A stretch of DNA of 64,000 bases from Neptunicella marina (GCF_014270035.1 NZ_JACNEP010000003.1:248001-312000), one strand, 5' to 3'; shown: positions 37,848 through 47,776, counted from the first letter of the stretch. Made by a program: numbers and translations. Notes: generated by a model not told the origin, from the letters alone.

Positions 37848-38993
37848 TTATCGTTTAATGCAGCTTAAAATACTGAATTTGTTATTGGATGCAACCACCT
37901 TAAATCCACCAAAACGTTTTTTGAGCATTTGTCCGTAGTTTAAGTGCCGGTTGCCAACAATTCTTAGTTCTCCGCCAGAATTCAGGTGACGATAACTGTC
38001 ATCAAACATTTGTCTGGCAATGTGGCTGGTTATAGTGTTGTTTTGATGAAAAGGCGGGTTACATAAAATAATGTCGGCCTGTGTGTCGCTGACCTGTTCC
38101 AGACAATTGCTCAATAAAAACCGGGCGCGATTTAGCCCATTTTCTATGTTGGTTTGCACGTTTTGATGTGCAGAAGCGACGGCCATACGCGATTCGTCAA
38201 CAAAAGTAACATTTGAATGATTAAATTTAGCCAGTACCGACAAACCTATAATGCCGTTGCCACAACCCAAATCAATAACGTTTTTATTGCTGCAATCCGG
38301 TAAATGCTGCAATAAAAAACGTCCACCAATATCAAGGCTCTGACGAGAAAAAACGTTCGCCAAATTGCTGATTAACATGTTGTTATCTGGCAATGTCCAT
38401 GTGGTGGGGTAAGGAGATTGATGACGTTGTTGAACCGTTAGACCGGAAAAAACTAATCGAGACTTTTTACGCGCCAGCGATGTGGTTGTGGTTCCTATGT
38501 ACTTTTCAAATAACGCCAACACCGCTTTTGTGACTGTTGTGGTTTTGCCGGTGGCTATGATCTGGCTATCGGTGCTGGCAACTTGCTGAACATCAATTAA
38601 TTGTTGTTCCAATAACGCCAGTGACTTCGGAAGTTTTATTAGAAAATAGTCCGATGGTGCAGGTTTACTGAGTGAGCTAAAGACTTTTATTGCATCAGTA
38701 CTTAACTTATTCAATTGCAGGTTTTGTTTTAAACTGCATTCGCTAACAAAGGAATCGTTATACCAATCAGGCTGATAAGCATAGAGCGCACAGGCCAGTG
38801 CGCCAAAATCATCGTTAAACACACTTATTGTATCTGTCGGTTTAATGTTGCTCAGAATATGGTCTATCAACAGTTCGTCTGAAGAATCCCATGCCTGCAG
38901 TGTATTATGCTGGAATTGTTTAGGATAACGAAAAAGCTTAAGGGTGTGGTCGCCCAGCGTTAAAATACTATTGGGTTGAGCAGGAGAAGTCAT
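37848..38993 (-). CDS. rlmG: 23S rRNA (guanine1835-N2)-methyltransferase
   Basis: This SAM-dependent methyltransferase of the RsmC/RlmG group has 381 residues with an N-terminal non-catalytic Rossmann-like domain (about 1-190) and a C-terminal catalytic domain containing DLGCGNGIIGLSVLAKF and the target-guanine motif NPPFHQ. RsmC is the main alternative; the N-terminal region starting LTLGDHTLKLFRYP suits RlmG better. Its start codon touches that of the alkB-like gene on the other strand. Confidence 0.85.
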   Translation of the reverse strand: MTSPAQPNSILTLGDHTLKLFRYPKQFQHNTLQAWDSSDELLIDHILSNIKPTDTISVFNDDFGALACALYAYQPDWYNDSFVSECSLKQNLQLNKLSTDAIKVFSSLSKPAPSDYFLIKLPKSLALLEQQLIDVQQVASTDSQIIATGKTTTVTKAVLALFEKYIGTTTTSLARKKSRLVFSGLTVQQRHQSPYPTTWTLPDNNMLISNLANVFSRQSLDIGGRFLLQHLPDCSNKNVIDLGCGNGIIGLSVLAKFNHSNVTFVDESRMAVASAHQNVQTNIENGLNRARFLLSNCLEQVSDTQADIILCNPPFHQNNTITSHIARQMFDDSYRHLNSGGELRIVGNRHLNYGQMLKKRFGGFKVVASNNKFSILSCIKR

Positions 38994-39629
38994 GTGAAGC
39001 AGTTTACCTTTGACCTAACACAAAATTCAGACATTCCGTTACCTCAGGCAAATATTCGATATTTCAGTCATTTTATTCAAACTGAGCAAGCCGAAAACGT
39101 GTTGCGGATCCTGACCAACGAGCTGCAATGGAGACAGGATTATATCAGACTCTACGGCCGTGAACATAAGATCCCAAGACTGCAGGCATGGTATGGCGAT
39201 GTTGGTACTGACTATCAGTATTCAGGCCTCAAAATGAATCCAATTCCCTGGCACCCATTGTTACTGCAGTTGAAAAAGCGATGTGAGGTGGAGTGTGCAA
39301 CGTTATTTAACTCAGTGCTGTGTAATTATTATCGTGACGGACAGGATAGTATGGGTATGCACAGTGACGACGAAAGTGAACTGGGTATTGAACCCACTAT
39401 CGCATCCCTAAGTTTTGGTCAGCCTAGGATATTGATTTTTAAGCATAAATCTTCTGGTAAACGCCATAAAATAGAGTTGGAGCATGGTAGTTTGTTAGTG
39501 ATGGCGGGAGCCACTCAAACTTATTGGCAGCACGGAATTGATAAAACGCGCCGCAATGTCGCACCCCGTCTGAATTTGACATTTCGGCACATTAAAAGAG
39601 TTATAAAAAGAGTTATAAATAGTGTCTAA
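38994..39629 (+). CDS. alkB: AlkB-like 2OG-Fe(II) oxygenase
   Basis: This enzyme oxidatively removes alkyl lesions from nucleic acids. From the GTG at 38994 it has 211 residues; AGGAG lies 7 nt upstream, while the TTG at 38976 has no site and lies further out. The iron ligands are in MGMHSDDESELG (HxD) and YWQHGIDKTRRNVAPRLNLTFR (distal His and the RNxAPR 2OG-binding arginines). It resembles the human ABH2/ABH3-like bacterial group rather than E. coli AlkB proper, judged by WQDYIRLYGREHKIPRLQAWYG-type sequence (in parts: RLYGREHKIPRLQAWYGD). Confidence 0.88.
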   Translation: MKQFTFDLTQNSDIPLPQANIRYFSHFIQTEQAENVLRILTNELQWRQDYIRLYGREHKIPRLQAWYGDVGTDYQYSGLKMNPIPWHPLLLQLKKRCEVECATLFNSVLCNYYRDGQDSMGMHSDDESELGIEPTIASLSFGQPRILIFKHKSSGKRHKIELEHGSLLVMAGATQTYWQHGIDKTRRNVAPRLNLTFRHIKRVIKRVINSV

Positions 39630-39769
39630 AATGGCTTTAAAAAAATATAACTTGAACACTCAGTAGCTTATACGAGAAAATCCGCATCCCACCAAAAAAG
39701 AAGTTTTTTATCCTGCATTTCACAGCTAAATTTAATAGCAGAAGTCGTGGTTCTTAAGAGGGAATAACA

Positions 39770-40093
39770 ATGAATATTCAATTCAATATTGAGAGTAAGC
39801 TGATAGAACATTTCGAGCCCGCACATTTAGAAGTGGTGAATGAAAGTAGTCAGCATAATGTTCCTGTCGGTTCTGAAACGCATTTTAAAGTGGTACTGGT
39901 CACACCTAAATTTGATGGTAAGCGTTTAATCAGTCGTCATCGGGCGGTTAACGCGGTATTAAAAGATGAGTTAGCTAATCAAATTCATGCGTTGGCATTA
40001 CATACCTACACTGATACAGAATGGCAGGGCCTGTATGGCGGTGCGCCTGCGTCACCTGCATGTCGGGGCGGAAGCCGGGTTCAAAACGCCTAA
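39770..40093 (+). CDS. bolA: BolA family protein
   Basis: This 107-residue protein has a BolA fold (IESKLIEHFEPAHLEVVNESSQHNVP, HFKVVLVTPKFDGKRLISRHRAVNAVLKDEL, IHALALHTYT). BolA proteins pair with monothiol glutaredoxins in iron-sulphur handling and affect cell shape. The invariant His in the FDGKRLISRHR region is present. The tail contains a Cys (SPACRGGSR), as in many gammaproteobacterial BolAs. It stands alone with a stem-loop downstream. Confidence 0.95.
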   Translation: MNIQFNIESKLIEHFEPAHLEVVNESSQHNVPVGSETHFKVVLVTPKFDGKRLISRHRAVNAVLKDELANQIHALALHTYTDTEWQGLYGGAPASPACRGGSRVQNA

Positions 40094-40100
40094 TCTATTC

Positions 40101-40127
40101 GCTCTGGTTTGTCATTAAAACCAGAGC
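40101..40127 (+). terminator. Stem-loop after bolA
   Basis: GCTCTGGTTT, a 7-nt loop and AAACCAGAGC form a 10-bp stem. The following T content is modest, so termination efficiency is uncertain. Confidence 0.6.
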
Positions 40128-40289
40128 ATTCATTTCCTCTAATACTCTGAAAATAAAACGTTTTTTCTAATTTATTTTGTTGTGTTCGCTTCAATAAGTA
40201 TTTCCATCTCGTTATAAATTTGTTAATAATTTTACTCAGTAAAGTTCAATTCGCCCAGGTTGTAATTCGGCGTTGAAGGAAATGATTGA

Positions 40290-40790
40290 GTGATAAAACA
40301 GATTGATAGCTTTCACACTGGTTTAAGTAAGTTAATCAGCTGGTTCACATTGTTAATGGCAATGTTGACCTTGCTTATTGTTATTTTACGTTATGGATTT
40401 AATCTTGGCTGGATCGCCTTGCAAGAGTCGGTAATGTATTTGCATGCGTGTGTATTTATGTTGGGAGCAGCTTACACCCTGAAAGTTGATCAACATGTAC
40501 GCGTTGACGTGTTCTATCGTCACTTCGATATTCGCAAGAAAGCTCTGGTGAATGTGCTGGGAGGCATCTTTCTGCTATTGCCGGTTAATGTGTTTATTGC
40601 TGTTGTTAGCTGGGGTTATGTTGCCAGTTCCTGGGAATTACTAGAAGACTCGCCTCAGGCTGGTGGTTTGCCACTGGTCTTTTTACTTAAAACACTGATT
40701 CTATTATTTGCGTTTTTTCTTACGTTACAGGGTGTAGCCGAAATAGTACGTAACTGGTCTATCTATAAAAATACACTGGAGCAAAAATAG
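40290..40790 (+). CDS. dctQ: TRAP transporter small membrane subunit (DctQ)
   Basis: This is a 166-residue four-TM subunit of a tripartite periplasmic transporter. It starts at a GTG with AAGGA 9 nt upstream. The family pattern LALQESVMYLHACVFMLGAAYTLKVDQHVRVDVFYRHF is present in ALQESVMYLHACVF and VDQHVRVDVFY. Its stop overlaps the dctM start by one base, and dctP follows. Confidence 0.93.
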   Translation: MIKQIDSFHTGLSKLISWFTLLMAMLTLLIVILRYGFNLGWIALQESVMYLHACVFMLGAAYTLKVDQHVRVDVFYRHFDIRKKALVNVLGGIFLLLPVNVFIAVVSWGYVASSWELLEDSPQAGGLPLVFLLKTLILLFAFFLTLQGVAEIVRNWSIYKNTLEQK

Positions 40791-42160
40791 TGGAAATATT
40801 GTCTTTGGTGATGTTTGCACTGGTTTGCATTGTACTACTTTGTGGTTATCCGGTGGCGTACGCGCTTGCAGGCACATCATTATTATTCGCCGGTATTGGT
40901 GTATTGTTTGATGTATTTGATATGGCTTATTTGCACGCATTGCCAAATCGAATCTACGGCATTATGACCAATCCTACATTGTTGGCAGTTCCTTTATTTA
41001 TTTTCATGGGTGTTACGCTGGAAAAGTCGCAAGTTGCAGAAAAATTGCTGGCGGCGATGGCGCAGTTGTTTGGCCGTTTTCGGGCGGGAATGGCGGTGTC
41101 GGTTGTATTGGTAGGCATGTTAATGGCGGCCAGCACAGGTATTGTAGGTGCAACTGTTGTGACTATGGGCTTAATGTCATTGCCGGTAATGTTAAAAAAA
41201 GGCTATTCTCCTCAGCTGGCGACCGGCACAATTTGTGCCACAGGAACACTGGGACAAATTATTCCTCCGTCTATCGCTCTGGTATTGCTGGGAGATGTTA
41301 TTTCCAATGCCTATCAGCAGTCGCAACTGGATTTAGGCATTTTCTCACCCGAATCTGTTTCGGTTGGGGATTTATTTATGGGGGCAATTTTACCCGGTAT
41401 GTTACTGGTTGTCGGGTATCTGCTGTATATCCTTTTTCTGGCGTTTAAATCCAGTAGTCAGCTTCCCTCAAAAGATACTCATCGTTCTGCACAAGTTGGC
41501 TCATCTTCATTGTTTAACGCTTTGTTTGCGCCTTTGTTCCTGATTTTAATTGTGCTCGGTACCATACTCACGGGGTATGCGACACCAACTGAGGCATCTG
41601 GAGTTGGCGCTTGTGGTGCCTTGTTGATCGCAGTGATGAACAAACAATTGTCATTCAAACGTCTACAGGAAATTTGCCTGTCAACATTGACCTCCACTTC
41701 GATGGTTTTCATGATTTTAATTGGTGCTGCTGTGTTTTCTCTTGTCTTTCGGGGTTTTGGTGGCGAAGAACTAATAAATGATGTTTTTGAACAATTACCC
41801 GGTGGTAAGTGGAGCGCAATTTTATTGGTTATGCTGGTAATATTTTTACTTGGGTTTATTCTGGATTTTATCGAAATCACTTTTGTGGTTGTACCTTTAG
41901 TCGCACCTGTTTTGTTAGCAATGGATATTAATCCGGTGTGGCTGGGTATTATGATTGCCATTAATCTTCAAACTTCTTTTTTAACTCCTCCTTTTGGTTT
42001 TGCACTATTTTATTTAAGAGGGGTTGCGCCTGAATCGGTTAAAACAGTTGCTATTTACCGAGGTGTGTTGCCTTATATTTTAATCCAACTGACAGTATTG
42101 GTAATGTTGGCAATATGGCCGGAACTTGCGACCTGGTTACCACAACAACTTAGTCAATAA
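40790..42160 (+). CDS. dctM: TRAP transporter large membrane subunit (DctM)
   Basis: This 456-residue integral membrane protein carries the transport pathway and uses a sodium or proton gradient. It starts with GTG in the TAGTG overlap with dctQ. Typical DctM blocks are ALPNRIYGIMTNPTLLAVPLFIFMGVTLEKS, GATVVTMGLMSLPVML and IAINLQTSFLTPPFGFALFYLRGVAP. It has about 12-13 TM segments. The long periplasm-facing or cytoplasmic loop around residue 220 is normal for the family. Confidence 0.95.
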   Translation: MEILSLVMFALVCIVLLCGYPVAYALAGTSLLFAGIGVLFDVFDMAYLHALPNRIYGIMTNPTLLAVPLFIFMGVTLEKSQVAEKLLAAMAQLFGRFRAGMAVSVVLVGMLMAASTGIVGATVVTMGLMSLPVMLKKGYSPQLATGTICATGTLGQIIPPSIALVLLGDVISNAYQQSQLDLGIFSPESVSVGDLFMGAILPGMLLVVGYLLYILFLAFKSSSQLPSKDTHRSAQVGSSSLFNALFAPLFLILIVLGTILTGYATPTEASGVGACGALLIAVMNKQLSFKRLQEICLSTLTSTSMVFMILIGAAVFSLVFRGFGGEELINDVFEQLPGGKWSAILLVMLVIFLLGFILDFIEITFVVVPLVAPVLLAMDINPVWLGIMIAINLQTSFLTPPFGFALFYLRGVAPESVKTVAIYRGVLPYILIQLTVLVMLAIWPELATWLPQQLSQ

Positions 42161-42193
42161 GGTACTGTTTACTAACAACTTAAAGGGATAAGT

Positions 42194-43303
42194 ATGAAAT
42201 TGAATCGTATCATGATAATGGCGGGTTTAGGTTTAATAGTAACGCTATTATCAGCCTGTGGTGATAAACAATCTCAAGCACAAAATAGCAGCGCTAAAGA
42301 GCAGCAGACCTTCGAGTGGAAATTGGTGACCACCTGGCCGAAAAACTTTCCGGGACTGGGTCATGCACCAGAAGAATTTGCTCAAAAAGTGCGAAAAATG
42401 TCCAATGGACGTCTGAAAATAAAAGTTTACGGAGCCGGTGAGTTAGTACCTGCTTTGGAAGTTTTTGATGCCGTGTCGCAAGGCACGGCAGAAATGGGGC
42501 ATGCTGCAGCTTACTATTGGAAAGGCAAAATGCCAGCGGCACAGATTTTTGGTGCCATTCCATTTGGTATGAACGCGCAGGAAGTTAATGGCTGGTTGCG
42601 CTATGGAGGCGGTCTTAAGTTGTGGCGGGATCTATATAAACCCTTTGGTGTTATTCCATTTCCAGGTGGTAATACCGGGGTACAGATGGCCGGTTGGTTT
42701 AAAAAGCCCATTACCAGCCTTGAGGATTTTCAAGGCGTGAAAATGCGTATTCCTGGCTTGGGTGGTGAGGTGTTGAAAAAAGTCGGTGGAATTCCTGTTT
42801 CACTGAGTGGAGGCGAAATTTTCACTTCTCTGCAAAGTGGTGCCATTGATGCGACAGAGTGGGTAGGCCCATATAATGATTTAGCATTTGGTTTATATAA
42901 AGCCGCAGATTATTACTACTATTCCGGATGGCATGAACCTGGCTCAGTACTGGAGTTTGAGGTTAACCAAAAAGCTTATGAAAGTTTACCTGCTGACTTA
43001 CAGGAAATTGTTGCCACCGCTGCGCAGGCTGTTAATGCCGACATGCTGGACGAATATACAGCGCGGAATAATATGGCCATGCAAACACTGATTGATAAAC
43101 ATCAGGTAAATTTGTTGCCATTGCCAGCCGATGTGATTGTTGCTTTAAAAAATGCCACAGTGGAAGTGATGAAAGAACAATCAGAAGCTGATCCGCAGTT
43201 TGACAATATATACCGAGCGTATGTGGCTTTTCAGAAAGGTGTAAGTGCTTATCACCATATTTCTGAAGTAACTTACTACCGAAACCGGGATGATGTTCAC
43301 TAG
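42194..43303 (+). CDS. dctP: TRAP transporter substrate-binding lipoprotein (TakP/DctP-like)
   Basis: This periplasmic solute receptor has 369 residues. It begins with a signal and lipobox (LLSAC, Cys22), so it is a membrane-attached lipoprotein rather than a soluble receptor. TTWPKNFPGLG, GAAYYWKGKMPA-like (AAYYWKGKMPAAQIFGAIPFG), PGLGGEVLKKVGGIPVSL, ATEWVGPYNDLAFGLYKAADYYYYSGWHEPGS are strongly like TakP-type binding proteins for alpha-keto acids or lactate salts. The stop codon TAG is made from the last TA before the MITE and the first G of the MITE, replacing an original TAA. Confidence 0.92.
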   Translation: MKLNRIMIMAGLGLIVTLLSACGDKQSQAQNSSAKEQQTFEWKLVTTWPKNFPGLGHAPEEFAQKVRKMSNGRLKIKVYGAGELVPALEVFDAVSQGTAEMGHAAAYYWKGKMPAAQIFGAIPFGMNAQEVNGWLRYGGGLKLWRDLYKPFGVIPFPGGNTGVQMAGWFKKPITSLEDFQGVKMRIPGLGGEVLKKVGGIPVSLSGGEIFTSLQSGAIDATEWVGPYNDLAFGLYKAADYYYYSGWHEPGSVLEFEVNQKAYESLPADLQEIVATAAQAVNADMLDEYTARNNMAMQTLIDKHQVNLLPLPADVIVALKNATVEVMKEQSEADPQFDNIYRAYVAFQKGVSAYHHISEVTYYRNRDDVH

Positions 43304-43566
43304 GGTCTGTTGATCTTTGTTGTATGAATTTTGTTCTAACTAAACGCTTTTTAATCGCGGCGCTTATTTGCAGGCCTAATGGATTAAGTCAAAAATAAGC
43401 AACAAAGAGTAAAAAGTGTTTAAGACGAACCCTTCGGGCAACGTTTGCGCGGCATCTCTACTGCTTCAGCACTCATTCATGTAGAACAACTACACCACAA
43501 TCGTGCTTCATTGTTTAAATACCGCGCAACTCGTTGCAAAAGTATACAGTAAAGATCAACAGACCC
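43303..43566. mobile_element. 264-bp MITE-like element, copy 2
   Basis: This is the second copy of the element at 27148-27411, equal in length, same orientation and clearly more than 90% identical by eye. Its ends are GGGTCTGTTGATCTTT and the complement. It is flanked on both sides by TA (CAC-TA | element | TA-ACAG), a clean TA target duplication, which suits IS630/Tc1-type mobilisation. No ORF is inside. The terminal repeats have a few mismatches inside the outer 16 bases, so the copies have diverged slightly. Confidence 0.88.
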
Positions 43567-43668
43567 TAACAGTTAATAAGCTTTGTGAAACAAAGTTTAG
43601 CTGTTCAGAGTTGTTTATTAAATTTGCGCCCTTAAAATGGGCGCAATTTTTATGTAGGGAATAACCAA

Positions 43669-44871
43669 ATGATTATTAAACCGAAAATTCGCGGTTTTAT
43701 TTGTACCACCACGCATCCTGTGGGTTGTGAGCACAATGTAAAAGAACAAATAGAGTTAACCAAAACCAAAGGCAAAATTAACAATGGCCCTAAGCGGGTA
43801 TTGGTGATTGGTGCGTCCAGTGGTTATGGACTGTCGTCCAGAATAGCTGCTGCATTTGGTTGTGATGCTGCCACCATTGGTGTGTTTTTCGAAAAGCCGG
43901 GCACAGAGAAAAAGCCTGGAACCGCTGGTTGGTACAACGCCGCAGCATTTGATAAGGCAGCAAAAGAAGCCGGTCTGTATGCTAAAAGCATTAATGGCGA
44001 TGCCTTTTCAAATGAAGCGCGCGACAAGGTTATTGAGTTAATCAAAGCTGACTTAGGTCAGATTGATATGGTGGTTTATTCACTGGCCTCTCCGGTACGT
44101 AAATTACCAGACAGTGGAGAAGTGATCCGTTCGGTATTAAAACCAATAGGCGAACCATACCGCTCAACCGCAATTGATACTAATCGTGATGTGATTATTG
44201 ATGCTGAAATTGAACCCGCTACTGAAGAAGAAATTGCAGCGACAGTTACCGTAATGGGTGGTCAGGACTGGGAATTATGGATGCAGGCATTAAGCGACGC
44301 CGGTGTATTGGCAGACGGTGCACGCAGTGTTGCTTACTCATATATTGGTTCAGATATTACCTGGCCAATTTATTGGCATGGCGCATTAGGTAAAGCGAAG
44401 GAAGATTTAGATCGCGCGGCTAACGCGATTGATGGCAACCTCAGCCAGACTGGCGGTGGTGCCAATGTTGCCGTATTGAAATCTGTTGTGACACAAGCGT
44501 CCTCTGCTATCCCGGTTATGCCACTTTATTTATCCATGGTCTTTAAAGTGATGCGCGAAAAAGGCATTCACGAAGGCTGTATGGAACAAATTTATCGTTT
44601 GTTTGCTGAGCGTTTGTATAACGAATCTAACCCGGCAGAATTAACTGACGATAAAAATCGTTTACGTGTTGATGACTGGGAATTACGTGAAGACGTGCAG
44701 CAGGCGTGTCGTGATTTATGGCCAAAAGTGACAGATGATAACTTGTTCGATGAAACTGATTATCAGCTATACAAAGATGAATTTTTGAAACTGTTTGGAT
44801 TTGGCCTTGCGTCGGTTGATTATGATGCAGAAGTGGATCCAGTAGTCGATTTTGACGTTGAAGCACTCTAA
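43669..44871 (+). CDS. fabV: Enoyl-ACP reductase FabV
   Basis: FabV performs the last step of each fatty-acid elongation cycle, reducing trans-2-enoyl-ACP with NADH. The 400-residue protein has the N-terminal [23 protein letters not shown]-binding GASSGYGL (48-55), SLASPVRK and the catalytic Tyr235-X8-Lys244 in [10 protein letters not shown]. This spacing distinguishes FabV from FabI. FabV enzymes are typically less sensitive to triclosan. The gene is single and preceded by MITE copy 2, so its promoter must lie in 43567-43668 or within the element. Confidence 0.96.
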   Translation: MIIKPKIRGFICTTTHPVGCEHNVKEQIELTKTKGKINNGPKRVLVIGASSGYGLSSRIAAAFGCDAATIGVFFEKPGTEKKPGTAGWYNAAAFDKAAKEAGLYAKSINGDAFSNEARDKVIELIKADLGQIDMVVYSLASPVRKLPDSGEVIRSVLKPIGEPYRSTAIDTNRDVIIDAEIEPATEEEIAATVTVMGGQDWELWMQALSDAGVLADGARSVAYSYIGSDITWPIYWHGALGKAKEDLDRAANAIDGNLSQTGGGANVAVLKSVVTQASSAIPVMPLYLSMVFKVMREKGIHEGCMEQIYRLFAERLYNESNPAELTDDKNRLRVDDWELREDVQQACRDLWPKVTDDNLFDETDYQLYKDEFLKLFGFGLASVDYDAEVDPVVDFDVEAL

Positions 44872-44899
44872 CGTTAAAAAATACATCAAAAATATAAAT

Positions 44900-44922
44900 A
44901 AGCCGTCTCTTTGACGGCTTTT
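44900..44922 (+). terminator. Terminator after fabV
   Basis: AGCCGTC, a TCTTT-type loop and GACGGCTTTT form a stem followed by T residues. Confidence 0.8.
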
Positions 44923-45229
44923 GCATTTTCAAAATGCTTCATTTTTTGTCACAATACAGCGCCAAAAAAATCGTGATGTTATGGCGATTAACTGCTGTAA
45001 AAATCATCAATCAAGTATTTGTTGCGTAAAAAATACGTTAAAAGCAGCAAATAAATCGCATAAACAATAATTTGCGTGGCGAAGTTTCTCCCATTAATGC
45101 TAAAATTCCATGCTTAAATAGGGGTTTTTAGAGCTAACAGGCAAAGATTATTACTGATAAAAGGCGTGGACTTTTATCAGACTGAGCAGAATTCGAATCT
45201 TTTTTAATTTAAGAGTAGTGCGACTGCAT
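44923..45229. other. Leader and promoter region of the nqr operon
   Basis: This 307-bp AT-rich stretch has no gene. It must contain the promoter of nqrA. Near its end is the perfect hairpin at 45154-45180. No clear -35/-10 pair stands out. Confidence 0.5.
45154..45180 (+). promoter_or_regulatory. Perfect hairpin in the nqrA leader
   Basis: CTGATAAAAG, a 7-nt loop (GCGTGGA) and CTTTTATCAG make a perfect 10-bp stem 49 nt before the nqrA start codon. A T-run occurs about 20 nt later. It could be an RNA control element or a protein-binding dyad. No riboswitch class is recognised. Confidence 0.5.
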
Positions 45230-46564
45230 ATGATAAAAATCAAAGAAGGCATGGACCTCCCACTCGAGGGGGCTCCCATTCAGGAAATCCAGGATGGTAA
45301 CGCGGTAACCCGTGTTGCTGTGCTCGGAGAAGAGTATGTGGGCATGCGGCCCACTATGCATGTTCAGGTCGGTGATAAAGTAAAAAAAGGTCAGGTTCTT
45401 TTTGAAGATAAAAAGAATCCAGGCGTTAAGTTTACTGCACCAGCTGCCGGAACTGTATCTGAAATTAATCGTGGCCAGAAGCGTGTTTTGCAATCGGTTG
45501 TGATTGATATTGAAGGTGATGAACAACTTACCTTTGATGCCAGTGCAGATATCAGCAGCTTACAAGCTGAACAAATTCAGACTACCCTGGTTGAATCAGG
45601 CTTATGGACAGCTATTCGTACACGTCCTTACAGCAAGGTTCCAGCTATTGGCAGCAAGCCTCATTCCATTTTCATTAGCGTGATGGATACTAACCCGCTG
45701 GCAGCAGACCCGACAGTGATCATTACTCAGCGTCAGGCTGATTTTGCCAATGGTTTACAGGTATTAGCCAAATTAACTGATGGCAAGCTGTTCGTAAACA
45801 AAGCGCCAGGTGCGACGGTTGATACAGGCAGCGTTAAAGCTGAAGTTAATGAGTTCGCTGGCCCTCACCCGGCTGGTTTAGTGGGCACGCATATCCATTT
45901 TCTGGATAGCGCCGGTGCTGCTAAAACAGTTTGGCATGTGGGTTATCAGGATGTTATAGCCATTGGCCACTTGTTTACTACCGGTGAGATTGATAGCTCT
46001 CGTGTGGTTGCCATTGCTGGGCCAGCTGCGTCTAAACCGCGTTTAGTTAAAACGTTGAATGGTGCAAGCACTGAACAATTACTAACAGGTGAAACCAAAG
46101 ACGGTGAAGTACGTGTTATTTCTGGTTCTGTTCTGCACGGTCATAATGCAGCTGGTGTTCACGGTTATATCGGTCGTTACCACAACCAAATTTCATTGGT
46201 GATGGAAGGTCGTGAAAAAGTATTGTTTGGTTGGCTTCGTGGTGGTTCAGACCAGCACTCTGTGACGCGTGCCTATTTAGGTCACTTGTCTCCGAAGCGT
46301 TTGTTTAATATGACCACAACAACTAATGGTTCAGAACGTTCTATGGTGCCAATCGGTAACTACGAGCGCATTATGCCGTTAGATATTCTTCCCACATTAT
46401 TATTACGTGACATTATCTCTGGTGACACTGACAGTGCTCAGGCAATGGGGTGTTTAGAACTGGATGAAGAAGATTTGGCACTATGTACTTATGTTTGCCC
46501 CGGCAAATATGACTACGCGCCATTGTTGCGTGATTGCTTGACTACGATTGAGAAGGAAGGGTAA
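45230..46564 (+). CDS. nqrA: Na+-translocating NADH:quinone reductase subunit A
   Basis: This is a peripheral cytoplasmic subunit of the sodium-pumping respiratory complex and takes part in quinone binding. From the ATG at 45230 it has 444 residues ([16 protein letters not shown]); an in-frame GTG at 45218 is less likely because the ribosome site would be too close. Conserved blocks include [25 protein letters not shown] and [17 protein letters not shown]. It is first in nqrABCDEF-apbE-nqrM. Confidence 0.97.
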   Translation: MIKIKEGMDLPLEGAPIQEIQDGNAVTRVAVLGEEYVGMRPTMHVQVGDKVKKGQVLFEDKKNPGVKFTAPAAGTVSEINRGQKRVLQSVVIDIEGDEQLTFDASADISSLQAEQIQTTLVESGLWTAIRTRPYSKVPAIGSKPHSIFISVMDTNPLAADPTVIITQRQADFANGLQVLAKLTDGKLFVNKAPGATVDTGSVKAEVNEFAGPHPAGLVGTHIHFLDSAGAAKTVWHVGYQDVIAIGHLFTTGEIDSSRVVAIAGPAASKPRLVKTLNGASTEQLLTGETKDGEVRVISGSVLHGHNAAGVHGYIGRYHNQISLVMEGREKVLFGWLRGGSDQHSVTRAYLGHLSPKRLFNMTTTTNGSERSMVPIGNYERIMPLDILPTLLLRDIISGDTDSAQAMGCLELDEEDLALCTYVCPGKYDYAPLLRDCLTTIEKEG

Positions 46565-46567
46565 TCC

Positions 46568-47776
46568 ATGAGCTTGAAAGATTACTTAGAAAAAATCGAG
46601 CCGAATTTCGAGCCGGGCGGTAAGTACGAAAAATGGTATGCGCTGTATGAAGCTGCTGCGACTATTTTCTATACCCCAGGTAAAGTCAATAAATCGACGA
46701 CTCACGTAAAAGACAGCATCGATTTAAAACGTATTATGATCATGGTGTGGATGGCAACATTCCCGGCTATGTTCTACGGCATGTACAACGTAGGTTTGCA
46801 AGCCAATACCGCTATCATGGCTGGCGCTACTTTGCCAGATATGTGGCAAGCTGCTTTATTCAGCGCGTTTGGCGGTGAATTAGGTCAGAGTGCCAGCGGT
46901 TTAATGTTGTTCTTCTACGGCGCCTGTTTTTATCTTCCTATTTATGCCACCACATTTATTGTGGGTGGTTTCTGGGAAGTGTTATTTGCTTCTATTCGTA
47001 AACATGAAGTGAACGAAGGTTTCTTTGTAACTTCGGTACTGTTCTCTCTGACATTGCCTGCTACTGTGCCTTTATGGCAAGTGGCGCTGGGTATTTCATT
47101 TGGTGTCGTCATCGCCAAGGAAATTTTCGGTGGAACCGGTCGTAACTTCTTGAACCCTGCTTTATCAGGTCGTGCATTCTTATATTTCGCTTATCCAGCT
47201 TATATGTCGGGTGATGCAATCTGGACTGCTGCTGATGGTTTCTCTGGTGCAACTTTCCTGGGTCAGGCGGCGTTAGGTAACGTAACGGACTGGAGTATGA
47301 ATGCTGAATGGTGGAATGCGTTTTATGGTTCTATTCAGGGCTCTGTTGGTGAAACCTCCACATTAGCATTGTTAATTGGTGGTTTGTTCATCATGTATAT
47401 GCGAATTGCATCCTGGCGCATTGTTGGTGGTGTTATGGCTGGCATGATCGTGTTTGCTACCTTGTTAAACATGATTGGCAGCAGCACTAACCCAATGTTT
47501 GCTATGCCTTGGTACTGGCATTTGGTAACAGGTGGTTTTGCCTTTGGTATGTTGTTTATGGCGACCGACCCTGTATCTGCATCATTTACCAACAAAGGTA
47601 AATGGGCATACGGTGCATTAATTGGTTTTATGTGTGTGATGATCCGTGTACTTAACCCGGCCTTCCCTGAAGGTATGATGTTAGCCATTCTGTTCGCTAA
47701 CCTTTGGGCTCCATTATTCGACTATTTTGTCGCACAAGGCAATATCAAACGGAGGGTTGCTCGTGTCAGCCAATAA
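46568..47776 (+). CDS. nqrB: Na+-NQR subunit B
   Basis: This membrane subunit of 402 residues carries a covalently bound FMN and riboflavin and forms part of the sodium channel. The flavinylation motif is in [12 protein letters not shown] (the Thr of SGAT). [24 protein letters not shown] is diagnostic. It starts 3 bp after nqrA and overlaps nqrC by 14 bases. Confidence 0.97.
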   Translation: MSLKDYLEKIEPNFEPGGKYEKWYALYEAAATIFYTPGKVNKSTTHVKDSIDLKRIMIMVWMATFPAMFYGMYNVGLQANTAIMAGATLPDMWQAALFSAFGGELGQSASGLMLFFYGACFYLPIYATTFIVGGFWEVLFASIRKHEVNEGFFVTSVLFSLTLPATVPLWQVALGISFGVVIAKEIFGGTGRNFLNPALSGRAFLYFAYPAYMSGDAIWTAADGFSGATFLGQAALGNVTDWSMNAEWWNAFYGSIQGSVGETSTLALLIGGLFIMYMRIASWRIVGGVMAGMIVFATLLNMIGSSTNPMFAMPWYWHLVTGGFAFGMLFMATDPVSASFTNKGKWAYGALIGFMCVMIRVLNPAFPEGMMLAILFANLWAPLFDYFVAQGNIKRRVARVSQ

